A stretch of 64,000 nucleotides of DNA, from positions 62,001 to 126,000 of the forward strand of contig NZ_BDBC01000045.1 in the NCBI RefSeq assembly GCF_001612785.1, written 5' to 3'. Origin of the DNA: Nocardia beijingensis NBRC 16342. Its GTDB lineage: Bacteria; Actinomycetota; Actinomycetes; Mycobacteriales; Mycobacteriaceae. The position numbers and the translations under genes were made by a program. Each line of letters opens with the position of its first letter. Position 1 is the first letter of the stretch. Shown one piece after another: positions 1 to 7,040 of this stretch. Below the pieces are notes generated by a model. The model worked only from the letters and a program-made list of their open reading frames with translations. It had not been told where the DNA came from and made no database searches.

Positions 1-290
1 TCGATCGGAATGCCCTCCCGCGCCCAGCCCGCGGCGGCGTTGCGCAGCAGGAGGGTCTTCTCCGGGATGTCGGTGCCGTCGAGCATGCTGACGGCCAGTT
101 CGAGGCACAGGCGGGTGATGTTGGTGATGTCGCCGTTGAGCGCCTCACCGGGGAGCGTCCGGCAGTGCGCGACGGTCTCGATGAAATGACCGACCATCTT
201 GCGCGACAGATTCCGCACATCCCGCAGTGAAGAACTGGCCGGGCGGCCCGACAGGGTCAGATCCGGGCCTGCCGAATCGGTGATGGACAT
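1..290 (-). CDS. PucR-type transcriptional regulator, N-terminal part (runs off the left edge)
   Basis: Only the first 96 codons are present; the gene continues beyond base 1. The start is the ATG at 290, preceded on the minus strand by an AAGGAG-like site. The visible part begins MSITDSAGPDLTLSGRPASS and continues with a helical segment (LCLELAVSMLDG, then WAREGIPI) typical of the N-terminal domain in actinobacterial PucR/CdaR-like regulators, which normally carry a C-terminal helix-turn-helix. The C-terminal DNA-binding domain is outside the window, so the family call rests on the N-terminal domain and on its likeness to the neighbouring 125-aa protein. It is transcribed divergently from that gene. 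Confidence 0.6.
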   Translation of the reverse strand, partial: MSITDSAGPDLTLSGRPASSSLRDVRNLSRKMVGHFIETVAHCRTLPGEALNGDITNITRLCLELAVSMLDGTDIPEKTLLLRNAAAGWAREGIPI

Positions 291-303
291 GTGACTCCTT
301 CCC

Positions 304-378
304 TCCCCGATCGCGGAAAGTACCCAACGGTAACTTGACCGGGTCGGCGTGCCGAGGTTCGAGCCCTCGGTTGGGGAC
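304..378 (+). other. tRNA-like fragment (T-arm plus acceptor ends), probably not a functional tRNA
   Basis: Bases 353-370 form a good T-arm: a five-pair CGAGG/CCTCG stem closing a TTCGAGC loop. It is followed by TTGGGGA (371-377) and CACCA. An upstream TCCCCGA (304-310) can pair with TTGGGGA with one G-T wobble, at the right distance for a 74-75-nt tRNA. The D-arm and a standard 5-pair/7-nt anticodon arm cannot be drawn. It may be a decayed tRNA, an attachment-site relic or coincidence. Confidence 0.2.
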
Positions 379-498
379 ACCACCCGAACCGCGCCGGGCG
401 CCGCTGTGAAGCCTCACAAGTCGTAATCGCGCGGTCGAATTCTTTCGATCCCCGTCGTAACGTCGGTGGCACCAGGGTCGCCGCGCGGAGGGAGGGCC

Positions 499-876
499 AT
501 GAACATCGGCCCGCACGAGGAAAATCGGGACATCGCCGAAGTGTCCGCGAGATTCGATCGTGGCGACCATCGCGGCGGTCCCGACGCGTTGCTCAGAATG
601 GGCTTGGAACTGGCCCTCGTCCTGGTCGACGCGGCCGAGGCCGCGGGAAATCTCGCCCTGGGCAGGTTCGAGCACGCGGCGACCCGATGCGCCCAGGCGG
701 GCATCCCGATCGAAGCGGTGCACGCCGTCCTGCGCGACAGTGTCGACGCGGGCCTCGCCGTGCCCGCGACGGATATTCCCGGGCGGCGCCCGGCGCGCGA
801 GCGGGTCGAGCCCGGCGTGCTGAGCGAATTCCTGGAGACGCTGAACTCGGTGGTGGCGCGCAGCTACGCCAACTGA
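499..876 (+). CDS. Orphan PucR-type N-terminal domain protein
   Basis: This 125-aa protein consists only of the helical domain seen at the N-terminus of the divergent PucR-like gene: GLELALVLVDAAEAAG, then CAQAGIPIEAVHAVLRDSVD. It has no helix-turn-helix or other recognised domain. The ATG at 499 is chosen because GGAGGG lies just upstream; an in-frame ATG at 466 lacks a ribosome binding site. The divergent arrangement with a full-length relative suggests it could act as a partner or competitor for that regulator, but this is inference. The exact function is unknown. Confidence 0.6.
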   Translation: MNIGPHEENRDIAEVSARFDRGDHRGGPDALLRMGLELALVLVDAAEAAGNLALGRFEHAATRCAQAGIPIEAVHAVLRDSVDAGLAVPATDIPGRRPARERVEPGVLSEFLETLNSVVARSYAN

Positions 877-898
877 TCCGGACCGGATCGACGGCCGC

Positions 899-1849
899 TC
901 ACAGGGCGGCGACCAGCGCGGCGCTCTCCACCGCGCACCCGTGCCCGATGGTGACGCCGGAGCCGCCGTGGCCGTAGTTGTGGACGACGGGTACGCCGGG
1001 CAGCACCGCGGTGTCCAGTTCCACGCGCACTTCGCGGCGACCAGGGCGCAGGCCGACCACGGTGTCCAAGACCTCGCTGCCGGCGAGGCCGGGAACCAGG
1101 TCGCGGCAGCGCCGCAGGATCGATCGGGTGAGGCCGGGGTCCGGGGCGGTGTCCCACGCGCCGGTGTCCAGCGAACCGCCGAGAACGCAGTCGTCGGCGC
1201 GCGGATGGACGTAGGCGCGGCCGAGCGGATGCGCCTCGTCGCGGACCGACACCGACAGCCCGGGATTCGTCACCCGGACGATCTGCCCGCGGATCGGATA
1301 CGCGTGCGGATCGCCGACCAGCTCGGCGGCGCGCAGACCGGCGCAGTTGACCACGACATCCGGCGACAGGTCCGCGAGATCGTCGAGCCGTCGCACGGTA
1401 CGCAGCACGCGGCGCGCGCCCGCCGCGTCCACCTGCGCGCTCAGGAACGGCAAGTAGGTGGGCATCTCCACCAAGGGAACCTCGAAGCGGAAGCCGAATC
1501 CGTAGCCGGGAGGCAGATCCGCCGGATCGGCCTGCCGGAACGCGCGCACCGACCGCGACCACGCCGGAATCGATGGCCGCTCGCGATACAACGCCATGGA
1601 CGCGCACATCCGCACCCCCGGCGCGCCGGCGGCAGCCAGCCCCGCCAAGTGCTCGAAGGTCGTCTCACTCCACGCCAGAACTCGATCGGCCGGGCCCGCG
1701 GCGGTCGGAAACCACACCGCGGCGGCCAGGAAGGACGTCGTCGCCGTGATCGGCTCGGCGCTGACCACCACGACCTCGTGCCGAGCCCGCAGCAATTCGG
1801 CCGCGGTGGACAGACCGGAGATGCCCGAGCCGAGGACGACGATCCGCAT
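899..1849 (-). CDS. FAD-dependent D-amino-acid oxidase
   Basis: This 316-aa cytoplasmic flavoprotein belongs to the DAO family, which oxidatively deaminates D-amino acids to 2-oxo acids, ammonia and H2O2. The N-terminus carries the dinucleotide-binding motif (VVLGSGISGLSTAAELL, residues 4-20). The middle has the CAGLRA segment around a VVVNCAGL strand, and the C-terminus has VHNYGHGGSGVT, the typical DAO signature whose glycine loop contacts FAD. Length is close to the usual 310-350 aa. It stands alone, with its stop 22 bases from the convergent PucR-domain gene. D-Asp oxidase is an alternative substrate class. Confidence 0.88.
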   Translation of the reverse strand: MRIVVLGSGISGLSTAAELLRARHEVVVVSAEPITATTSFLAAAVWFPTAAGPADRVLAWSETTFEHLAGLAAAGAPGVRMCASMALYRERPSIPAWSRSVRAFRQADPADLPPGYGFGFRFEVPLVEMPTYLPFLSAQVDAAGARRVLRTVRRLDDLADLSPDVVVNCAGLRAAELVGDPHAYPIRGQIVRVTNPGLSVSVRDEAHPLGRAYVHPRADDCVLGGSLDTGAWDTAPDPGLTRSILRRCRDLVPGLAGSEVLDTVVGLRPGRREVRVELDTAVLPGVPVVHNYGHGGSGVTIGHGCAVESAALVAAL

Positions 1850-1916
1850 GGGGCGAGACTATCCAGCGACACCCGCCGCGCGCTGTTCCCGCAGCACCGC
1901 CCATGGGAGGTGCGGA

Positions 1917-2249
1917 TCAGTCGGCCTCCTCCAGCGACGTGACACCGGTGGTCACGGCCACCACCGGCCACTGCGGCCCGGCACAGGCCGCGGCCACGGT
2001 GCTGCCCTCCGCGAAGCCGCCGCGGGTCTCCCCGGTCCCGGCCACGTCCACCCGGGGACCGGCCTCCTCGGCCGAGCCGACCAGCACGCAGTTCCAGGTC
2101 TCCGACGGCGGCGTGCTGCCCACCGCGATGGCGCCGTCCTCCCTGGTGTCCGCCGTCAGTGTTGGTTCCGCAGCGGCCACCCCAGCCCCGGCGGCGACGA
2201 GCGCGGCGAAACCCCCGGTCACGGCGAAACTTGCGGCGATCCGAAACAT
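1917..2249 (-). CDS. Small secreted protein of unknown function
   Basis: This 110-aa protein begins MFRIAASFAVTGGFAALVAA and continues to a signal-peptidase-like AAAEP site near residue 29. The mature part is about 80 residues with two cysteines (WNC and AAC) that could form one disulfide. No enzymatic motif is visible. AGGAGTTG-like sequence precedes the ATG. It lies 67 bases upstream of the D-amino-acid oxidase on the same strand, so the two could be co-transcribed. Function is not recognised. Confidence 0.65.
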   Translation of the reverse strand: MFRIAASFAVTGGFAALVAAGAGVAAAEPTLTADTREDGAIAVGSTPPSETWNCVLVGSAEEAGPRVDVAGTGETRGGFAEGSTVAAACAGPQWPVVAVTTGVTSLEEAD

Positions 2250-2352
2250 GTGACAACTCCTTCTCCCGCAGCCCCCTTGTCGTCCGCGTTGCCGTCCTCC
2301 GGCCGCTCAAACCACGCCGCACGCGGCTGGCTACCGATGGGCGATCCCTGCG

Positions 2353-2379
2353 GTGACTAGCTCGCCCGCCCATGGGTAT
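2353..2379 (+). promoter_or_regulatory. Possible SigB/SigF-type promoter with near-leaderless start
   Basis: GGGTAT at 2374-2379 matches the -10 of SigB/SigF-type promoters, with GTGA at 2353-2356 as a weak -35, 17 bases apart. Transcription would start about three bases before the ATG at 2389. Confidence 0.3.
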
Positions 2380-2388
2380 TGCCGGTAC

Positions 2389-3540
2389 ATGGACGATGGG
2401 CGGCTGACCATCGGAGTGGAAGAGGAGTTCCTGCTGGTCGATCCGCGTACCGGCGAACCGCTGGCACGCAATGTCGAGGTGGCGCGCACCGCCGAGGACC
2501 TCGGCATCGACCTGCAACTGGAGCTCACCCGCTGTCAGGTGGAGACGAGCACCGCGGTCCACACCGATATCGAGGCACTGCACGGGCAGTTGCGCGAACT
2601 GCGCCGCGGCATCGCCGCCTGCGCCGAGCGCAACGACGCCCGTATGCTCGCGGTCGGCATCCCGCCCACCATCCCGCACGAGTTCCCGGTCACCGAGACC
2701 CCGCGCTACCAGCGCATCGAAGAGAACTTCGGCATGCTCGCCCACGAACAGGGGCTGTCGGGCTGTCACGTGCACATCGGCATCCCCGACATCGAGACCG
2801 CGATCCAGGTCAGCAATCACTTACGGCCCTGGCTGCCGCACCTGCTCGCGATGACCGCGAACTCGGCCATCTACCGCGGCACCGAGACCGGCTTCGCCAG
2901 CTGGCGCAGCATCCTGTGGCGCCGCTGGCCCAGCGCGGGACCACCGCCGTACTTCGAATCCGCGCGTCACTACGAGGCCATGGTCGCGATGATGCTCAAC
3001 AGCGGCAGCATCCTGGACAAGCAGATGGTCTATTGGGATGTCCGTCCCTCCGTTTCGTTCCCGACCGTCGAGATCCGGGTGAGCGACATTCCGGCCACCG
3101 TCGAGGAGACCGCGCTCTTGGCCGCGCTGGTGCGCGCCATCGTCGTCATGGCGGAGAGATCGCTCGCGGCGGGCCGCGCCGCGCCGCAGGTGTCCGCCGA
3201 AATGCTGCGGGCGGCGTACTGGAAAGCAGCACGTTCCGGTCTGACCGGCGACGGTGTCGATCCCCGTGACGGAACGGTGGCGCCCGTGCCCGACCTGCTG
3301 GTCCGGCTGATCGACCACGCCGCGCCCGCGCTGGAGGAAGCGGGCGACCGCCGCTTCGTCGACGAGGCGTTCGCCCGCCTGCTCGCGCGCGGCAACGGCG
3401 CGCACCGGCAGATCGCGGCGCTGCGGGCACGCGGGGAGATCGGCGACGTCGTCGAGGAGGTGGCGCGCGCGACCCTCCAAGGCTGCGACCAGCCGGGCAA
3501 TTCGCCCGCCACACCGGCGACCGGAGCACCGCTCAACTGA
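2389..3540 (+). CDS. Glutamate-cysteine ligase family 2 (YbdK-type carboxylate-amine ligase)
   Basis: This 383-aa enzyme belongs to the GCS2 family, ATP-dependent ligases that join a carboxylate (typically glutamate) to an amine. The N-terminus has the diagnostic TIGVEEEFLLVDPRTGE (residues 6-22) with metal-binding glutamates. GCHVHIGIPD near residue 125 and the PTVEIRVSD strand near residue 225 complete the active site. The ATG at 2389 is chosen because family proteins begin directly before the TIGVEEE motif. It stands as a single gene. Family members have only weak gamma-glutamylcysteine ligase activity in vitro, and the physiological substrate is generally not known. A redox or osmolyte role is inference. 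Confidence 0.85.
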   Translation: MDDGRLTIGVEEEFLLVDPRTGEPLARNVEVARTAEDLGIDLQLELTRCQVETSTAVHTDIEALHGQLRELRRGIAACAERNDARMLAVGIPPTIPHEFPVTETPRYQRIEENFGMLAHEQGLSGCHVHIGIPDIETAIQVSNHLRPWLPHLLAMTANSAIYRGTETGFASWRSILWRRWPSAGPPPYFESARHYEAMVAMMLNSGSILDKQMVYWDVRPSVSFPTVEIRVSDIPATVEETALLAALVRAIVVMAERSLAAGRAAPQVSAEMLRAAYWKAARSGLTGDGVDPRDGTVAPVPDLLVRLIDHAAPALEEAGDRRFVDEAFARLLARGNGAHRQIAALRARGEIGDVVEEVARATLQGCDQPGNSPATPATGAPLN

Positions 3541-3565
3541 GTCCGCCGGTGGCCGTGCGCCGCGA

Positions 3566-4107
3566 TCACCCGCGGCGACACCGTTCAATCCGGGCAGGGG
3601 CGACCGCGTCGACCGTGATCCCGACCGTAGCGAGTCGGTCCGAAACGGGCACGGTCATGGTCCCGCGACTCGGCAGGTCGGTCACCCGGGATCGCGCGCC
3701 CGGTCCACCCACGGTCCGGCCGAGCGTAACCGGCGCCGGGGGCGCGATAAGCTCGGCCACCCGCGCGGCACACGCACGGCCCCGATGGCCACCCGCGCGA
3801 GGCGGCGCAGGCCGGACCTCTCGCTCGGCGCACCGCGACCGCGCCGAGGTTCCGGAGCCGAGTCGTCGATCGCCCGCAAGATCTTCCACTCGAGCGTAGG
3901 GGGTGGATTCACCGCGGCGGTCGCGCTGAGCGCCGCCAGCGTCTCCCGGATCCGACGCACGACCGCCGTGAACGCCGCAGCGGTCCCGGAATCGGCTATA
4001 TCGAGCCGGTTTTCGATGCGCCTGCGCTCGATCTGGGCCACCGCGTCCATCGCGTACGGGTACGCCAGATCGACCAGATCCACCCGGCACGGCCGTGTAC
4101 CGGTCAT
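3566..4107 (-). pseudogene. Frameshifted anti-sigma-K factor (rskA-like) remnant
   Basis: Minus-strand reading from the ATG at 4107 gives DLVDLAYPYAMDAV, IERRRIENRLDIADSG and IRETLAALSA, then PPPTLEWKILRAIDD. This is the N-terminal cytoplasmic domain of RskA-type anti-sigma factors. After about residue 85 the frame degrades and no transmembrane segment follows. In another frame near 3566-3750 fragments such as RGTMTVPVSD and LATVGITVDAVAP resemble the end of an RskA extracytoplasmic domain. At least two frameshifts and a central deletion are needed. No sigK-like gene is adjacent, so the partner seems lost. The alternative is a real 141-aa anti-sigma domain protein with an unrelated tail. Confidence 0.55.
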
Positions 4108-4391
4108 CGCCGGTCACCTGCTCCGACCGGCCGCTCCGGGCGCGGTCGCGCCGCGGCTTCGGGGCGCGCACGGACCGGGGACTCCCCGAGCGTGCGACCG
4201 TGCGTGGATCGACCTGCATGGCGGTCTCGGCGCACCTGCTCTGTGCCAACCCGCATGCCTTGACTTCGCGGCGCTGCGTCGCGCGGATTGGATTCTCGCC
4301 ATATTCGACGCGAAGACGGGTACGCTGCTCGTCCGCCGAAGTCGTTTCGATGGTCCCGGCCTGTTCGCCGTCCGATGCGGAGGAGACACCG

Positions 4392-4940
4392 ATGCGCACC
4401 GAACTCCGTGACGAGCGTGGCGTTCCGCTCGAGCATGTCACCGTGGCGCTCGGCTGGGATCCGGCCGGGCGTTCGCGCTTCTTCGGCCGTCGCGAGGAGA
4501 TCGATCTCAACGTCGCGGCCCTGCTCTTCGCCGTGGACCGGCTCGTCGATGTCGTCTACCACGAGCAGCTCAGCTCGACCGACGGGGCCGTCCGCCTGCA
4601 CGGCGACAGCATGACCGGAGAAGGCGCCGGTGACGACGAGATCATCGCCGTCGACCTGTCCCGCATCTCCGCGCAGGTGACGACCGTGCTGTTCCTGATC
4701 ACCTGCTACACCGGCCAGACGTTCGAGCGGATCGCGAACGCGTACTGCCGGGTGATCGACACCGTCGCGGGCACCCAGCTCGCCCGCCACGAGCTGACCG
4801 GTGGCGGCTCGCACACCGGCTTGGTGCTCGGCCGAGTGCGCCGCACCGACGGCGCGTGGCATTTCCAGGACATCGGCGCGGGCTTGCCAGCCAGGCACCC
4901 GGTCGACGCGATTCCGCATATCGGCCCCTACCTCGACTGA
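4392..4940 (+). CDS. TerD family stress protein
   Basis: This 182-aa protein has the TerD fold: VTVALGWDPAG near residue 16, DLNVAALLFA near residue 37, and GEGAGDDEIIAVDLSRI near residue 78, whose acidic residues resemble the calcium-binding site of the family. It ends FQDIGAGLPARHPVDAIPHIGPYL. TerD proteins are linked to tellurite, oxidative and envelope stress tolerance, usually as multi-copy ter clusters; here there is one copy and no terZABCE genes in view. The ATG at 4392 follows GCGGAGGAG by six bases. It precedes a small envelope-stress operon on the same strand. Confidence 0.85.
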   Translation: MRTELRDERGVPLEHVTVALGWDPAGRSRFFGRREEIDLNVAALLFAVDRLVDVVYHEQLSSTDGAVRLHGDSMTGEGAGDDEIIAVDLSRISAQVTTVLFLITCYTGQTFERIANAYCRVIDTVAGTQLARHELTGGGSHTGLVLGRVRRTDGAWHFQDIGAGLPARHPVDAIPHIGPYLD

Positions 4941-5108
4941 CCCCGTAGCGATTCCGCCTGCACCGCAACGGTTTCCGATACGTCGCGAGCCTCCGAGCCC
5001 GTTTCGGCGATGCCGAGTGCCGCGCCGACGCGGGCCACCGCGTCCGATTGGAATCCGGACGCGCGGGTAGTCGCCGGGCAGGAGGTGTGACATGCCGAAG
5101 GAGGTCTC

Positions 5109-5525
5109 ATGACCGAGACGACACAGGTTCGCCCGCCCGCGAACTCGCGGTCGGTCTCCGAGCTGGTCGAGGACGCCACCACCCAGCTGTCCCGGCTCAT
5201 CCGTGACGAACTGCAGCTCGCCCGCGTCGAGATGCGGGAGAAGGGCAAGCGATTCGGCCTCGGAGCCGGCTTGGCGGGTGTGGCGGCGCTACTGGCGTTC
5301 TACGGCGGGGCGGCGTTGGTCGCCGCGGCGGTGCTCGGGCTCACCGAGGTGCTGCCGGGCTGGGCGTCCGCGCTGATCGTCGCCGGCGCGCTGCTGGTGG
5401 TCGCGGCGGTGCTCGGACTGGCCGGGAAGAAGAGCGTGGAGGAGGCGAATCCGCCGATCCCGCGCGAGGCGGTCGAGGGCGTGCGCGAGGACATCGAGGT
5501 GATCAAGGACAGGAGGCGGGGATGA
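5109..5525 (+). CDS. Phage holin-family (YqjE-like, DUF1469) membrane protein
   Basis: This 138-aa protein has a hydrophilic N-terminal helix (LVEDATTQLSRLIRDELQLARVEM) followed by two membrane segments at about residues 52-78 and 83-103. That is the architecture of the actinobacterial YqjE/phage-holin superfamily III proteins. Despite the name these are chromosomal envelope proteins, often in stress-induced operons. The start has GAAGGAGG five bases upstream. It overlaps the next gene by four bases (ATGA), so translation is probably coupled. The exact function is not known. Confidence 0.8.
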   Translation: MTETTQVRPPANSRSVSELVEDATTQLSRLIRDELQLARVEMREKGKRFGLGAGLAGVAALLAFYGGAALVAAAVLGLTEVLPGWASALIVAGALLVVAAVLGLAGKKSVEEANPPIPREAVEGVREDIEVIKDRRRG

Positions 5526-5917
5526 GTGACAGCCGACCCGGGGCCGGAGGACCCACCGACGACGTCGCGGCGCTGCGACGCGACCGCGATCAGGCCAGGG
5601 CGGATCTCGGCCGGACGGTCGAGGAGCTCGGCCACAAGCTCGACGTGCCAGCGCGCGGCAAGGAGAAGGCGCAGGAGGCCGTAGCGGCGACCCAGCACGC
5701 GGCGTCCGAGGCGGCGCTCGCCGTCGCGGACAAGGCCGAGCAGGCCAGGACGGGCGCGGCGGACCTCGCCCACCGAGCGGTGGCGGCCACACCCGAGCCG
5801 GTGGCCGAACGCGGCAGGCAGGCCAGTGGCGCACTGCGCGCCTACCCGATCCCCGCGGCCATCGGCGCGGGGGTGCTCGCGGCCCTGGTGTGGCAGATCG
5901 TGCGGAGGCGGCGATGA
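5522..5917 (+). CDS. DUF3618 domain membrane protein
   Basis: This 131-aa protein starts with the DUF3618 signature (LRRDRDQARADLGRTVEELG, about residues 20-39), in which family members typically show regularly spaced R-L-T-V residues. A long Ala-rich helix with charged heptads follows, then one C-terminal membrane helix (IPAAIGAGVLAALVWQIV) and an RRRR anchor. It overlaps the genes on both sides by four bases, making a tight three-gene unit with the YqjE-like and DUF4235 proteins. This combination is common in actinobacteria and is probably an envelope-associated complex, but no biochemical function is established. Confidence 0.82.
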   Translation: MSDSRPGAGGPTDDVAALRRDRDQARADLGRTVEELGHKLDVPARGKEKAQEAVAATQHAASEAALAVADKAEQARTGAADLAHRAVAATPEPVAERGRQASGALRAYPIPAAIGAGVLAALVWQIVRRRR

Positions 5918-6171
5918 AGACGCTGTACAAACCACTCGGCCTGCTGATCAGCGTGCTGGGCGGTCTCGCGGCGAACGCCGTGTTCACCAAGGTGTGGAAG
6001 CAGATCACCGGCGAACGGCAGGCTCCGTCGTCGACCGCGCCGGATCATTCCTGGCGCGAGGTGCTGTTCGCCGCGGCATTGCAGGGGGCCGTCTTCGGCC
6101 TGGTGAAGGCCGCGATCGACCGCGCGGGCGCGACGGGCTACGAATCGCTCACCGGCACCTGGCCGGAATAG
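5914..6171 (+). CDS. DUF4235 domain membrane protein
   Basis: This 85-aa protein matches DUF4235: KPLGLLISVLGGLAANAVFTK near the N-terminus, KQITGE, and a second hydrophobic segment (LFAAALQGAVFGLVKAAIDR). Two membrane helices are predicted. The ATG at 5914 overlaps the stop of the DUF3618 gene (ATGA). It ends the three-gene envelope operon. Its role is unknown; the conserved neighbourhood suggests a shared membrane function. Confidence 0.82.
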   Translation: MKTLYKPLGLLISVLGGLAANAVFTKVWKQITGERQAPSSTAPDHSWREVLFAAALQGAVFGLVKAAIDRAGATGYESLTGTWPE

Positions 6172-6553
6172 GGCCACTGCGGAGGCGGCGTCCCGACGCT
6201 GCTGGAAACAGCGCCGCCGTGACTCGAGGTTGCTCGGGTCACGGCGGTTCTTCTGTGCGCCCGCGCACAGCCGTGTCGTGACGACGCACACGTCCGCCGG
6301 GCGAGCATCGAATCCGGAGCCCGTCGCCATCGCTGTTTCCCGACCAGCGCGACGGCCCCGCCCGGCCGCGCGATACCGCGCGGTCCGCGGGGCTACCCGA
6401 CGCTCAGTGTGATTACCCCCGGCCGCGATGGGGTAAGTTGGCCGCGGAATGCTCGCTCTCTGCGCCACTACCCGGTGCGCACGAGACGCGAACCGGAGCG
6501 GAGGTCGACGTGGCGTACTGCCGAGGACGCGTCGCCGGCACGGGAGGTGGATT
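6172..6553. other. Intergenic region with a weak SigB-like promoter
   Basis: No convincing gene is seen in these 382 bases. Near the right side GTGTGATT (6407-6414) and GGGTAA (6431-6436), about 16 bases apart, resemble a SigB/SigF-type promoter that would serve the STAS gene starting at 6554. Confidence 0.35.
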
Positions 6554-6922
6554 GTGAGTTCCGAAAGCGCGCCCCGAGCGCTGGAGGTCGAGGTGCGGTC
6601 GGCGGACGACACGGTGGTCGTCAGTGTGCACGGCGAGATAGACATGGCGTCGGCGCCCCGCTTGCAATCGGCGCTCGACGAGGCGCTGCGCGACGCGCCG
6701 GGCGCGGTCGTGGTGGACATGACGAACGTCGGTTTCCTCGGCTCCGCAGGGCTGAGCGTCCTGCTGGCCGCCTCGGAGGCCACCGGCTCCGGTGGCCTGC
6801 GGGTCGTGCCAAGCGACGCCGCGCGCAGGCCGATCGAGGTGACCGCGCTGGACCGATTGCTCACGGTGTTCGATTCCGTCGAGGACGCGCTCGCGGTCAA
6901 CGAGACCCAAGCGCCGAACTGA
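6554..6922 (+). CDS. STAS domain anti-sigma factor antagonist
   Basis: This 122-aa single STAS-domain protein resembles RsbV/SpoIIAA-type anti-anti-sigma factors. It reads VVVSVHGEIDMASAPRLQSAL, then VVVDMTNVGFLGSAGLSVLL, where the serine of GSAG is in the position normally phosphorylated by the RsbW-type kinase. The GTG at 6554 is chosen because GGGAGGTGG lies a few bases upstream and the STAS domain begins soon after. No kinase gene is adjacent, so its partner must be elsewhere. Neighbouring SigB-like promoter motifs are consistent with a role in a general stress sigma-factor switch. Confidence 0.85.
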   Translation: MSSESAPRALEVEVRSADDTVVVSVHGEIDMASAPRLQSALDEALRDAPGAVVVDMTNVGFLGSAGLSVLLAASEATGSGGLRVVPSDAARRPIEVTALDRLLTVFDSVEDALAVNETQAPN

Positions 6923-6964
6923 GCCTCCCCGGCGCCGCATCGGCGCCGCTCGGCCCCCGCCGCG

Positions 6965-6989
6965 GTTTCGACCCCGCGTCGCCGGGTAT
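6965..6989 (+). promoter_or_regulatory. SigB/SigF-type promoter upstream of the P450 gene
   Basis: GTTT at 6965-6968 and GGGTAT at 6984-6989, separated by 15 bases, match the GTTT-N15..18-GGGTAT pattern of alternative stress sigma factors of the SigB/SigF group. The P450 start lies 52 bases after the -10. Confidence 0.55.
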
Positions 6990-7040
6990 GTGACCGGTCG
7001 TCGGCACCGTGTCGACCTGTGCGCACCGGGAGGAGGCCGT

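Noticed and set aside
5109..5525. Prophage holin
   Set aside because: The family name is misleading. There are no phage genes nearby and the gene is part of a chromosomal three-gene envelope operon.
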